Positions 47,261 to 58,840 are shown, counted from the first letter of the stretch. The stretch is 64,000 nt of DNA from Protea cynaroides (GCA_028583415.1 CM053276.1:142125902-142189901), one strand, 5' to 3'. The notes: generated by a model from the sequence alone, not told the origin. Program-made: numbers and translations.

Positions 47261-47397
47261 CATAGTTGTCGAGATGCCAAGGCGAACCAAGGTGTTGGAG
47301 GCCTAACGAGGCGCCTAGGCGGTGAAGGTGCCTGATTTTTCAAGACGTTACATGGGAGCCTGGGTGCCTAGGCGCCTAGGTGACACCTTGACAATTA
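47261..47397. mobile_element. hAT-type MITE, copy 3 (degenerate)
   Basis: Starts CATAGTTGTCGAGATGCC and ends GGTGACACCTTGACAATTA, with the same GCGCCTAGG interior as copies 1 and 2. No flanking duplication, so at least one side was deleted after insertion. It abuts the GDSL relic. Confidence 0.8.
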
Positions 47398-47607
47398 ACC
47401 CACTGGTGGCTTTGTGGCCAGTAAAATCAATGCCGTTGTGGGGGAAATTGGCCTTAAGAGTGACTTTATGTTATTATTATTGCCTACATCCACCAGTGAG
47501 TCTCCGAAGATGAACGTGGCCAGAGCCATCTTATCAGCCTCTGTATGAATCAAGAAGTTGATGAAGAAGAGGAAGAAACTCCTCACAGAGTTGTAGTGGT
47601 GACCCAT
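47395..47607 (-). pseudogene. GDSL esterase/lipase, N-terminal relic
   Basis: GDSL lipases are secreted serine hydrolases. The frame starts MGHHYNSVRSFFLFFINFLI, a signal-peptide-like segment, then ATFIFGDSLVDVGNNNN, block I with the nucleophile Ser. A one-base frame change near 47458 follows; in the other frame it continues KANFPHNGIDFTGHK, the family's next block. The gene then ends at the MITE. Usual length is about 350-380 residues, so over 80% is missing. Confidence 0.8.
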
Positions 47608-49725
47608 TGCTGAGGGTCTAGGAATTGATCTATATCACTTCAGAAGAAACGATATAATGGTAGTTACCTTCTCCTTGGTGAGTCGAAGTGGGGTTTTGTC
47701 CTCCCTTGCCCCAAATAGGAACATCCACGCTGTGGCCACAGCTACAACTACTGGCGCTTCAAAAGGCTTAGATTCTAAGGGCGCTATTGAAAGACTATGG
47801 GTGTAAGCCTCGAAAGCCTTTGGTACTTCGGTAGGGCGAGCTACAAGATTTCATTAGGTTGAAGTGCAGAACTTGAGTTTTTACCCCGAAGATTTGGTGT
47901 TCGTAGAAAACAAAAGCAACAATGGAACTGTGGAGAAAGCAATGGCAGAGATGGATGATCTGGATGGTGCTTGGGCTTTGTGTTGGGCTTCCGTTGATTA
48001 TTCGGGAAGCAGTTTGAGTGCGCAGCAGCAGATCGCCAACGAAAGGAAAAAAAAAAAAAAAAAAAAAAAAAAGAAAGAAAGAAAAAGGGATAGATGAGAG
48101 CTTTTCATCGGAGGAGATAGAAAAGCTGTAAAGAGTGCCACCGGAGAAGACTTGGAAGTCGGTTGGAGAGGATTGGCGCTGGCGAAGATGGCCTTTGAAG
48201 GATGCTTGTCCTATCCTAAATGGTTTGAAGAAAGTGAAAATTGAAATATAAGGGATGAGGTTAAAACTATCAATTTTAATGTTTTTACAAGAAGGGTAAC
48301 TTGTCATTTTAACTTTTCCATTAGGCTATTTAACAATGTGGGGCGTGGTTGACATTATTGCCGCTGTTGGGGGTGGTTGAAATTAGAGCAAACTTAAGGG
48401 GAAGTGTGCGAAATTTTCTCTACTTTTTTTTAGTGAAAGATCATATAGTGATAATTTGATGAAATATTTGTTTGAATACTAATCTTAAACTGATAAAAGT
48501 TTATTGATCAAATTCTTTGCAGAACTCAACTGTTATATTGTCTTGATGGTAGGTGTGAACATTACGGCCCCAATCGTTTGGGAGCTTCCCATGGTCTTCA
48601 GATTTGCAGGAGGGGGAAATCTTAAAAAACTGTGGGACAGGGTTTGTCGGAGGGGGTTGCTGTAGAAGAGGGGAGAGGAGGTGACCAAGGATAATTTAGG
48701 GATTTTAAATTATGAGAGTAAAAAAGAGATGTGGAAGTTTGCTTTTCTAAGGAAATCAGAGAAGAATTTTGGGTTTGGAGAGTGTATATATATATATATT
48801 TTTTTTTATTGATTCTATTCTATGTTATACTACAGGGATTGGGAACAGGTGTTAGAGAGGAGGCTCGAACTCAAGACCTACCTCCCAGCCCATGCTTCAC
48901 CAAGCAAGGGCTAACCATCGGACCAAACAAGCATTCACAAATAAGTTATATCTCCCTAAGGCCTTGTTTGTTTGTTGGAAAATGTGGGGAAAAGCTTAGG
49001 GTGAGTCCCATATATTGTGGAGTAAGGCTATAAGGCAGTAAACTGGATGAAAAAAAATCATTGATTATTTCCACCCCTATTCATTTGGTTGATTAACAAA
49101 TAAGGAGAGAACTTTGTTACCGTGTGGAAATTGTGGGGTTAATCAAGCCCTTTATCAACAGAAGTTGATGGACGGATTGTTATAATAAACCTGCACAAGA
49201 AATACAGGGAGAGTTGATGATTTGGTGATCGGTATTGGATTGGTTGATTGGTATTGGTTTTGAATCTGGCCGATCTTTGATTCTGTTCTAATATTATTTA
49301 TTTGGTATCAGCCATGTATCAGTTTCCCATTAGATCCATAGAACAATCTGAATCAAATCAGTTTTGAACATGGCCAATACTATGTCCGATACCTAGATTA
49401 AGAACCTTGAGTTGGACGACTGACCACTACAGCCCTTGATCGTCTGGTGTGGTCTAATACAGGGCTTGACAAGGTCCATCATGTAAAACAAGAATGACCA
49501 AGGTTTTAGGATCGGATTGGATCGATTGCCAATCCAGATCGGGATCAACCGGGGCCAATCCCATGCTGTACTGTCGGCAAGGCCTTCAAGGGTAATTTTG
49601 GACGACCTAAGCATGGCGGCCAATCCTTGTAGCACTAAAGCCATGACTCCATGAGCACAGCTAACCTTTGCACTTTTATATATAAGCAAGTAAATAAATA
49701 AGTGTAAAGTTTGCTGTCACCTAAA
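47608..49725. other. Intergenic, no gene
   Basis: Long frames here are low-complexity artefacts of an A-rich run (48047-48080). 48831-48935 has a B-box-like GTTCGAGCC on the minus strand and may be a SINE remnant. Around 49210-49560, words such as GGATCGGATTGGATCGATTG and GGTATTGGATTGG recur, looking like a decayed repeat. Confidence 0.4.
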
Positions 49726-50248
49726 TGTCACAAGCTTATGGGTTTACCCCCACCTTAGACAAAGAAATTAATCCATTGGGCCAGCCCACTATGGAGCCCA
49801 ATACCCACATACTAGAAGGACCTACCTACTATAGTCTTCCACACTTGCATTGAAATGAAGAAGACTCTAGAAAAAAGAGTAGATATTTAGAAAGGTGTAG
49901 AGAAGTATCTAGTAGTATAGAAAGTTTTAGAGATACTTGGAGACAATTCTTTACATTATTGAATTAATAACACATGTATAAATCTTAGCCATTGGTTTGT
50001 AAGGCCTCCAAGTATAAATAGGGGTTGACCACCCTCATTTGAAATAACAAGAGTAGAGCATTCTCAAAGCATTCCAAGCTTCATTTCTAAAAGTTCTCTT
50101 GTTCTTTCTCTCTTTGTGTGCTAGTAAGGCTTGAGAGTCTTAGCAACAAGGGAGTCTTGAGTGAGTAGGCTGACTTGTGTGACGAATAGGAGGGTTACAC
50201 GAGTGTCGCACGGGCGAGTTAGCTTCTTCAAAGAAGAAATCTATGACA
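49726..50248 (+). repeat. Chromovirus 5' LTR
   Basis: 523 bp; possible TATA at about 50014 (gtataaatagg). Contains about 74 bp (near 50033-50110) deleted from the 3' LTR between short CTC repeats. Confidence 0.93.
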
Positions 50249-50282
50249 AGTGGTATCAGAGCCAAGTTCGAGAGGGGAGCTA

Positions 50283-51290
50283 TGGCGAGACCCGACATCA
50301 ACAGGGGGCTGTCCAATGAAGGTGCAGCTTTAGAGGCACGCCTAGATCGGTTGGAGGCGACCATGGCCGATGGTGATAAGAAGATAACCGAATGCTTTGA
50401 TTCGGTCGAGACGCTTGAGGGTGCAATGAAGATAGCATTAGACGGGATCAAAGAAGATTTTGCTGGAGTGGTGGATTCACTCAGAAAAGAGATTGATAAT
50501 TTGAGAGTTGTCAATGAAGACTTAAAGGCCAATATCACTGTGCTGGAGAGGGCCGTGGCCAATGGAGGGCTTAGCCAAAGGGAAATCCCTAAACTTCGGA
50601 TCCCTGAACCTAAACCCTTCAATGGGACAAGGGATGCCTAGGTTTTAGAGAACTTCATTGGGCAAATGGAGCAATACTTCAAGGTTTTCAAGATGGAGGA
50701 TGAGGACGAAAAGGTAATCACAAGTGTCATGTACTTCACTGATGATGCTATGTTGTGATGGCGACGAAGATACGAAGATATTAGGAAAGGGCTCTGCACT
50801 ATCTCAACATGGGAGGAATTGAAGAAAGAGTTGAAACATCAATTCCTACCTGAAAATGTGGAGTACCTTGCTTGTAAGAGCTTGAAGCGGTTGAGGCATA
50901 TGGGCTCGATAAGGGACTACGTGAAACAATTCACAACCTTGATGCTAGACACCACCGACATGTCGGAGAAGGATCGACTCTTCTTCTTCATGGATGGACT
51001 CCAGAAGTAGGTAGAACATGAGCTGACACTACAAGGAGTCAAGGATTTGGCCTTTGCACTTGCAGCAGCCAAACGCCTTGTGGAGTTTAGCGACAAGGCT
51101 AGTGACTCTTCAAAGTTCAAATAAACTAAGAGCTACAACAAAGGCAAAGGTGGGGGAGAGAAGAAGGATAGCTTCAAAAGCTTTAGGAAGCCAAGCAAAG
51201 ATAAAGAGGAGCCCAAGAAAACAGATTACTTCTTATGTGATGGTGATCATCGAGTGCGAGATTCTCCATAGAAGAAGACCCTAAATGAAG
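50283..51290 (+). pseudogene. Chromovirus gag
   Basis: Starts MARPDINRGLSNEGAALEAR at 50283; coiled-coil segment near residues 20-100, then IPKLRIPEPKPFNGTRDA, the usual start of the retrotransposon gag domain. In-frame stops at 50639, 50756, 51008, 51121 and 51269. The zinc knuckle is damaged (YFLCDGDHRVRDSP), with two of the three expected Cys lost. Confidence 0.85.
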
Positions 51291-51322
51291 TCAAAGTTGA
51301 TGAAGGTACGTCTGAACCTTGC

Positions 51323-51830
51323 ATGGGTACCATGAGATTACTTAATGCCTTGAGGGGTAGTGAGATTAGGAATCCAAAGCCCCACCAAAGAGAATTAATG
51401 TTCGTAGATGTCAAACTCAATGAGAACGACACACGAGTATTAGCTGATATGGGGGCGATTCATAACTTTGTCGCGAGCGACGAAGCTAAAAGGTTAGGCC
51501 TTAATATTGAAGGATTAAAGCCGAATGAAGGCAGTGAACTCTAAAGCCCAACCCACACTTGCAGTAGCAAAAGATGTAGATCTTCGTGTGGGCACATGGA
51601 GGGGTCCTACGAGTTTCTGCGTAGCACCCATAGATGACTTCAAGGTGGTTCTTGGGATGGACTTTTTAAGTACTGCTACAGCAATCCCTATGCCACTGTT
51701 TCGAGCTGTATGTGTCCTAGACAAGGATGTCCCTTGCATGGTACCCGTAATGCATGAGAAACAGGGGAAGGGAGTGGAATTCATCTTTGCCCTCTCAAGA
51801 AAGGAGAAATCACCTTTTTGGCATCCTTGA
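51323..51830 (+). pseudogene. Chromovirus aspartic protease region
   Basis: VLADMGAIHNFVASDEAKRL holds the active-site Asp, but the usual D-T/S-G triad reads DMG (51446-51454). VVLGMDFLSTATAIPM is the second conserved block (ILGMDFL type). A frame change near 51540 separates the two. Confidence 0.8.
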
Positions 51831-51984
51831 GAGAGGAAGAGGATATCAGACCCAAGAAGGCCCAACCATAGGAGATTGAAGCAGTCCTTGATGAGTACAA
51901 GGACATAATGCCTAACGAGTTGCCTAAGAAGCTACCTCCACGAAGAGAGGTAGACCACGAGATCGAGTTGGTCCCTGGTGCCAA

Positions 51985-53260
51985 ACCACGGCCATGGCAC
52001 CATATCGTATGTCATCGCCAGAGCTTGAGGAATTGCGGAGACAATTAAAGGAGTTGATAGATGCAGGGTACATTAGACCCTCTAAAGCACCTTATGGAGC
52101 CCCGGTGTTGTTTAAGAAGAAGCACGATGGGAGCCTACGTCTATGCATTGATTACAGAGCACTAAACAAGGTGACCATTAAGAATAAATATCCGGTTCCG
52201 TTGGTGGGTGATTTGTTTGATTAACTAGGCAGAGCCAAATATTTCACAAAGCTGGACCTGGGATCGGGCCACTATCAAGTGCGTATAGCAGAAGGGGATG
52301 AACCTAAAACGACATGCGTGACGAGGTATGAAGCCTTTGAGTTTCTAGTTATGCCTTTCGGTTTAACGAATGCACCTGCCACCTTTTGTACCTTAATGAA
52401 TAAGATCTTTCATCCCTACTTGGATCAATTTGTCGTAGTATACTTAGATGATCTACAGTAAGACATTGGAAGAACACATTGTTCATCTGAGGACAGTCTT
52501 CCGAGTCCTAAGGGAAAACACCTTGTATGTGAAAAAGGAGAAGTGCAGTTTTGCACAACCTAAGGTGTGCTTCCTTGGACATTGGATTGGGGATGGAAAA
52601 TTGAGAATGAACCAAGGGAAGGTGCGAGCTATAACGGAGTGGGAGGAACCTACTAATGTAGTTGAGTTGAGATCATTCTTGGGCCTCATCAACTACTATC
52701 AAAGGTTCATCAAGTCATACTCTGGAAGAGCAGCGCCACTTACAGACTTATTAAAGAAGAGACATGAGTGGAGATGGACGGTCAGGTGTCAGAGGGCGTT
52801 CGATGACTTAAAGAAAGCGGTAATTGAAGAACATGTCGCCGTAATTGAAGAACATGTCATGGCCCTTCCTGACCATACAAAGCCATTCGAAGTTCAGACC
52901 GATGCATCTGACATTGCGATAGGCGGAGTGTTAATGCAAGATGGTCATCCCATAGCTTACGAGAGTCGTAAGTTAAATGAGACCGAACGACGTTATATAG
53001 TGCAGGAGAAGGAGATGACTGCAGTGGTACACTGTCACCGCACTTGGCGTCACTACCTGTTGGGCTCAAAGTTTGTGGTCAAGACCGATAATGTTGCCAC
53101 AAGCTACTTTCAGTCCCAAAAGAAGCTCAGCCCCAAACAAGCATGTTGGCAAGACTTCTTGGCCGAGTTCGATATGGTATTAGAGTATCAGCCAGGGAGA
53201 ATCAACCAAGTGGTTGATGGTTTGAGTAGAAAGGCTGAGCTTGCCTCCTTAAAGTTAGAG
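51985..53260 (+). pseudogene. Chromovirus reverse transcriptase and RNase H
   Basis: RT: SSPELEELRRQLKELIDAGY, GSLRLCIDYRALNKVTIKN, stop TAA at 52222, KYFTKLDLGSGHYQVRIAEG, FGLTNAPATFCTLMN and VVYLDD (52436-52453), followed by a small deletion that shifts the frame. RNase H: EVQTDASDIAIGGVLMQDG and ETERRYIVQEKEMTAVV, ending LEYQPGRINQVVDGLSRK. A 21-bp in-frame tandem repeat (VIEEHVA/VIEEHVM) lies at 52820-52861. Confidence 0.92.
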
Positions 53261-53269
53261 GAGTTGGCT

Positions 53270-54775
53270 AGTATAAGCCAACTAAGAACGAGCTTACCCG
53301 ATATGATAAAAGAAGGATTGGAGAAGGACTCCATGGAAAGAAGTCTTGTAGACTTGGCACGAGAAGGAAAGACTCGTAGATTCTGGTTAGAGGAGGGTCT
53401 TCTAAAGGCGAAGGGAGGACGTCTTTATGTGCCAAAATGGGACAATCTGAGGAAAGAACTCTTAAGGGAGTGTCATGATACTCGGTGGGCAGGACACCCT
53501 GGCCAACAACGGACGTTGGCTCTCCTTGAGACATCCTATTATTGGCCGAAGATGAACGAAGATGTTGAAGAGTACGTGAGGACTTGTCTTGTGTACCAAC
53601 AAGACAAAGTTGAGAGGAAGAAGACTAAGGGACTGTTAGAACCCTTGCTTGTCCCAGAGAGACCATGGGCAAGCATTTTAATGGACTTCATCTCAGCATT
53701 GCCTAAGGTAGGAGAATTGGGGTCGATCATTGTAGTAGTTGATTGATTCTCTAAGTACGCAACATTCATCGCGGCGCCAACAAATTGCACAGCAGAAGAA
53801 ACAGCTAAGCTTTTTGTCAAGCATGTGGTGAAGTATTGGGGAATTCCACAGGCGATCGTGAGTGATTGAGACCCTCGCTTTATGGGATGTTTTTGGACTG
53901 AAGTGTTTAAGATTCTTGGATCAGAACTACACTTCTCTACAAGCTTCCATCCACAAACCGACGGCCAAACAGAGCGAGTTAATGCCTTATTGGAGGAGTA
54001 TCGACATTTTGTGAGTGCTAATCAAAAGGATTGGGTCCGACTTCTTGATGTAGCACAATTCTGTTACAACCTGCAACGGAGTGAGGCATCAGGGCATACT
54101 CCATTCGAGTTAGCAACGGGACAACAACCATTGACTCCTCACACAGTAGTGTAGGGATACGCAGGGAGAAGTCCAATAGCGTACCGGTTTGTTAATGATT
54201 GGCAGGAGCAGACCGATATAGCTAAGACGTACTTGGAAAAGGCTGCTAAGAGAATGAAGAAATGGGCTGACGAGAAGAGGCAACCCTATGAGTTCACAGA
54301 GGGGGACAAGGTCATATTAAAGGTACTACCCCACCAGTTTAAAGTGTTTCGAAAGGTACACAAAGGGCTAGTACGATGCTCTGAAGGGCCTTTTCCCATC
54401 ATTAAGAGAGTAGGTAAAGTATCTTACCAACTTCAATTACCTGCCTGGCTGAAAATACATCCAGTCTTCCACATAAGCTGTCTTAAGCCTTACTATGAAG
54501 ATGTGGAGGACTCGGCAAGAGGCATTTCGCAACGGACACCAGCGACATTGATGCCATCATTTGAGAATGAGGTTGAGTGCATACTAGCGAAACGTGTCAT
54601 CAACAAGGAGGGAGTCCCAACACAGAAGGAGTACTTAGTCAAGTGGAAAGGACTACCCTTGAGGAACAAATTCGACAATTCCATGATGAGCAAAATGATT
54701 AAGGACTCGTTGAGGAAGACGAAAGAGTTGGTGGGGGAGAATTGTCACAAGCTTATGGGCTTACCCCCACCTTAG
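53270..54775 (+). pseudogene. Chromovirus integrase and chromodomain
   Basis: Zinc region H-x-H (ECHDTRWAGHPGQQRTLALL) with only the second Cys position altered (RTCLVYQQDK). Core: WASILMDFISALPKVG, then stops at 53743 and 53868, PQTDGQTERVNALLEEYRHF with the catalytic Glu. Stop at 54151. C-terminal chromodomain: VECILAKRVINKEGVPTQKE, YLVKWKGLP, cut short after that. Chromodomains steer integration toward modified histones. Confidence 0.9.
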
Positions 54776-55191
54776 ACAAAGAAATTAATCCATTGGGCCA
54801 GCCCACTATGGAGCCCAATACCCACATACTAGAAGGACCTACCTACTAGAGTCTTCTACACTTGCATAGAAATGAAGAAGACTCTAGAAAAGAGAGTAGA
54901 TATTTAGAGAGAAGTAGAGAAGTATCTAGTAGTATAGAAAGTTCTAGAGATAGCTCTAGACAATTCTTTACACCATTGGATTAATAACACATGTACAAAT
55001 CCTAGCCATTGGTTTGTAAGGCCTTCAAGTATAAATATGGGTTGGCCACCCTCTCTTTGTGTGCTAGTAAGGCTTCAGAGTCTTAGCAACAAGGGAGTCT
55101 TGAGTGAGTAGGCTGACTTGTGTGACGAATAGGAGGGTTGCACGAGTGCCGCACGGGCGAGTTAGCTTCTTCAAAGAAGAAGTCCGTGACA
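54743..55191 (+). repeat. Chromovirus 3' LTR
   Basis: 449 bp, missing the 74 bp noted in the 5' LTR, otherwise similar with scattered substitutions. From 55192 to 55803 the sequence is AT-rich with no gene. Confidence 0.93.
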
Positions 55192-55803
55192 TAAGGCTCT
55201 CTTTTGTATGTATTATAGAATTAATTATCTAATACATTAGGACATGTATAGTTTGGTATGATTTATGGTGCTTAGTTATATCTAAAATAAATTGATATAA
55301 TTTAAAATCTACAAATAGGTATGTTTAATGGTATTAAAAAGTTATTATTTATGACTCATAATTTATTCTTATAAATGATTTGTCATAAATAATTCATAAA
55401 CATAAATATAAACTATATCGAAGAGAACCGTAGGTTAATGTTATAACTTATTTTCAATTGCCTAAAGTGCTTAGAATTACAAGGATATGATTGGCCATTT
55501 ATGCTATCAAGACAAATGGAATTAATTAGTCATGGAGACCTATTAATGACGTGTATTATTGAGGTGGGACCCATGCGGGAGCAAAACCGACCAATGTGCC
55601 CCTCTCTCTTTTTGTGGTGGATTTGATGAGATGCAAGCCTTCTTTCTATACAATCTCATTCTTAGGCAGATACTTCTTCTTAGATGACAGCCAGGGCGTA
55701 CTCGTAGGTTTAACCTGCATCTTACTGTTAATGCTTTTTGTTTTGTTCTTTGGAACACCTTTATTATCCACAAGCATTGAATTTGGGGTTGGTTTTATAT
55801 ACC

Positions 55804-56555
55804 TGTTATGTGGGAAAAATCCCATCCATTTAAAATCTTACACGTGTCAAGCTTCACCTTCGGAGCCGACCGCTCGGAGTGTCTTACGCTCGGCTTATGA
55901 GGCGTTCGGTACCTTGCCCTCGGCCTCTCATGCGCCCGGCATGCCGCATTCGCCCTATGTTGTCTGGTTACCATTATCTACGGTAACGCTCGGAGTCGTA
56001 GTCCTATCCGGCTACGTTTCCCTGTCGGTGATCAGAGTCCTAATGTGATTATGCTACCTCCGAGGAGTCCTTTTCCCAGTCTGATACGACGCCGACTATC
56101 ACGGTCCATGATTACTCACACATTGACATGTGTCAGTCCCAGAGCTGACCGACCTAGCTTCCTTGGCTAAGGTCTCCTACTCCTACTCGGAGTCTACCAC
56201 CCAGGTGTCTCTCCGAGCGACACGTGACAATCCTATTGGCGATCTACTTCCCTAAGTCCTAGTACCTCCATGCTTCTTCCCAATCTATAAGTAGAGGGCA
56301 ATCCCTCAAGGTAATCTCTAATGCACAAATTGCTGGTTCATAGTATCTCTCTCATTCTCGCACGCTCAAACTCTTTCATCGTCCCACATTCTCTAAACTG
56401 GAGATAGCTTTCCGCTATCTCTTGACTGCTTACATTGGGAATCTGACTTAGGCATCGGAGTGTACCCGGGGCTTAGGTGCCCCACTCCTTTGTCTCATCT
56501 CTGTGGTTGCAGGTAACTCAGAGCGCGGATTGACGGACGATTTCCAACCGTAACA
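55804..56555 (+). mobile_element. Solo LTR, GC-rich family, copy 2
   Basis: Begins TGTTATGTGGGAAAAATCCC and ends CCAACCGTAACA, flanked by ATACC on both sides (55799-55803 and 56556-56560). Same family as 16646-17331, opposite strand. A tataagtag box at 56286 fits an LTR promoter. Open frames within are chance. Confidence 0.9.
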
Positions 56556-56880
56556 ATACCTAAGTGCAGTATCATTCTTAAGCAGCCAAGTAAACCATCA
56601 TTCTAAAGGTTCTGTTTGGTTGTAAGGGAAATAAAAAAGAAAAGAATTACTTTTATAATTTTTATCTAACATGATTATATAAACTATAAATTTTCTTACC
56701 ATATTTAGTAATGATTTTTAGATTTACATCATATTTTGTTTATGCAAGGGTTTTGAATGCAAAGTAAAGTAAAATTTAATAAATAAATATGGACTGATTT
56801 GGAATTAGTTACATAGTCATGTGTTGTAATAATTACAAAAGTTTCTTTATAAGTTTAAAATTTGTTCTTCTCTTCCTTTT

Positions 56881-58555
56881 TGTAAGAACCATGTTCTAAA
56901 ATCGGGTCTAAACCATGGTTTTATGTGATGACAGGTGTTCCAATTATAACTGAACCGGAGGGCGAAGCCGGGTGACGAACCACTCAAAGTTCAGGTAAGA
57001 AAAACTGTAAAAATGCCTAAAAACTCATACCGGTCTCACTATACCGGTTGCAGTATAGTGCAACCGGTATGTGCCACCGGTATGGGCATATAATGCCCAT
57101 AATGCCATACCGGCTTCACCATACCGGTTGCACCATAGTGCAACCGGTATGTGCCACCGGTATGGTATACCGGTTGGAACTATACCGGTTTGAGTGAGTC
57201 TGGGGTCTCCAACCGGTATGTCCAACCGGTATGCCTGACTCCGGCTCTGTCTCTCAGAATGGAAACTTGGAAAATTTTCATTCTGAGGAGAAACCTTCCT
57301 TGGACGGTCTCCCTCTATTAATAGAGAAGGAGACATTCCATTGCTCCTTCTCAAACCCTCTTGTTGTCTGGAGAAGATCTGAGAAGGAACAAGAAGGAGG
57401 TAGCCCCGCCCAGGAAGGAAGAGTACGCTGCCAACCGACAACGTTGGTAAGTGCTCTGTATTGTTAGTTTTGTTAAGAGGTCGGATCGAAGCCGCGAAGC
57501 GGCGCAATGATCCAAAAAGGAGCATGGCTCCCACTGTTCTCCCCATTCGTATCAGGGGGAGGACGTGGGATTGTGGTTCTTCCTGCTCACCAGACTCGAG
57601 CCCTATCTCTATGTCGTAGGGGATTGTGTTGGGGTAGGGTTATATAGTCTTTATCTTAGCGGACTTGGTGCGAATAGAGTATCAGGGGGAGGACGTGGGA
57701 TTGTGGTTCTTCCTGCCCGCCAGACTCGAGCCCTATCTCTATGTCGCAGGGAGCCGTGCTGGGGTAAGGCTAATGATATTGTATTGGCATCTAGGACTGG
57801 TTAGAAACGGATCCCACTTGTAAGCCCTTGCCAATAGGGGTTTAGGTATTGGTACGGTATGGGGTATTAGGGGGAGGACGTGGGATTGTGGTTCTTCCTG
57901 CCCGCCAGACTCGAGTCCTATCTCCATACCGGAGTGAGTGATGTGGGGCAACAACAGTAGTGTGGTAGGTGCCTGACTGTTGGGTGTGTTCACACTCTCG
58001 TGCATGGAGGTGCGGTGGCCGCCAAACCTTACCATAGCACATTTGCAAGTTATACCTGGCCCAAATTGTAATGTTATCTCATGCATATTATACTGTTGCA
58101 TTGGTTTTGTACTTACTGAGCTATGTTGTGAGCTCACCGGATATATATCTATTCTTTTTTAGATTTGGATGCAGGGTACACTGTTGACGACTTCATGGCT
58201 GCTCCAGCTTACAGCACAGTGGCTGCCCTGGACACTCAGTCAGTGGAGGATGAACATGATGCGTCATGTGAGTGCTCATTCTGTGTCTTTTCTCAGTGAT
58301 TTGGTTATTTTCAGTTAAAGCTTTGTAATAAATATATTTAAAATTTGATGGATGATGGAATAAGTTGGATATTTATTTTAAGTTACAATTAGATCTCAAC
58401 TCATTTATTTACTTCTGCTGCTATGTATTATATCTCTGATTTGTTAGATTGCTTGGGAATGATTGGTTGACACGGTCTATTGAGATCCTGGTGTGAACCG
58501 TGGTTTAGAGCCGGTTCACTCACACTTCTGGTTCATACTGAATTGGGGTGTGACA
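56881..58555 (+). mobile_element. Solo LTR, word-array family, copy 3 (complete)
   Basis: Begins TGTAAGAACC and ends TTGGGGTGTGACA, flanked by CTTTT on both sides (56876-56880 and 58556-58560). 1675 bp, so it defines the family's full length. A word block at 57027-57240 uses ATACCGGT/ACCGGTAT. TATA-type region near 57315. A 72-bp unit starting ATCAGGGGGAGGACGTGGGA recurs at 57551, 57681 and 57866. CTTACTGAGCTATGTTGTGA near 58110 is common in Tekay/Del-type LTRs. Confidence 0.9.
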
Positions 58556-58653
58556 CTTTTAATTTCTCTTGTAAACAAACATAACCTAAAAGACTGCAAC
58601 AACACTCAAAGGTCAGATTTCAAGCGTGGTGCTGAAGATCACTTGGGGCAGAG

Positions 58654-58840
58654 GAGGAAGAGTAGTTTGAAAGGAACCGTGAATGGGTCGAGAGGTTTTG
58701 GGGAGGAAGTTGAGGGGGGGTAGAGAAGTGGGATTTCGAGGAAGAATAGTTTGAAAGGAACTGTGAATGGGTCGAGAGGTATTGGGGAGGAAGTAGGAGG
58801 GGGGAGTTGAGAAGTGGGATTTCGAGGAAGAAAGCCGAAA
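58654..58840. repeat. 84-bp tandem duplication, purine-rich
   Basis: Units starting GAAGAGTAGTTTGAAAGGAA (58657) and GAAGAATAGTTTGAAAGGAA (58741), with a partial third unit at 58827. Read on the minus strand it gives a repeated Pro-rich peptide (PLDPFTVPFKL) inside a 96-codon open frame (58929-58639), which I do not recognise and would not call a gene. Confidence 0.85.

Larger units (their letters stand above)
49726..55191 (+). mobile_element. Ty3/gypsy chromovirus, full length but dead
   Basis: LTRs at 49726-50248 and 54743-55191, both starting TGTCACAAGCTTATGG and ending in TGACA. Primer-binding site TGGTATCAGAGCC at 50251-50263. Interior order is gag, protease, reverse transcriptase, RNase H, integrase, chromodomain. 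At least nine premature stops and two frameshifts. The flanking 5-mers (CTAAA and TAAGG) do not match, so no target duplication is evident. Purine tract GGTGGGGGAGAA precedes the 3' LTR. Confidence 0.93.

Noticed and set aside
47795..48307. 170-codon minus-strand frame
   Set aside because: It crosses an A-rich run read as poly-Phe and shows no domain or exon structure.
55596..56048. 150-codon frame with hydrophobic stretches, like a membrane protein
   Set aside because: Its second half lies inside a solo LTR with a perfect target duplication, so the frame crosses an insertion border by chance.
57025..57546. 173-codon minus-strand frame
   Set aside because: It is the complement of the ATACCGGT word array and leader of a solo LTR.
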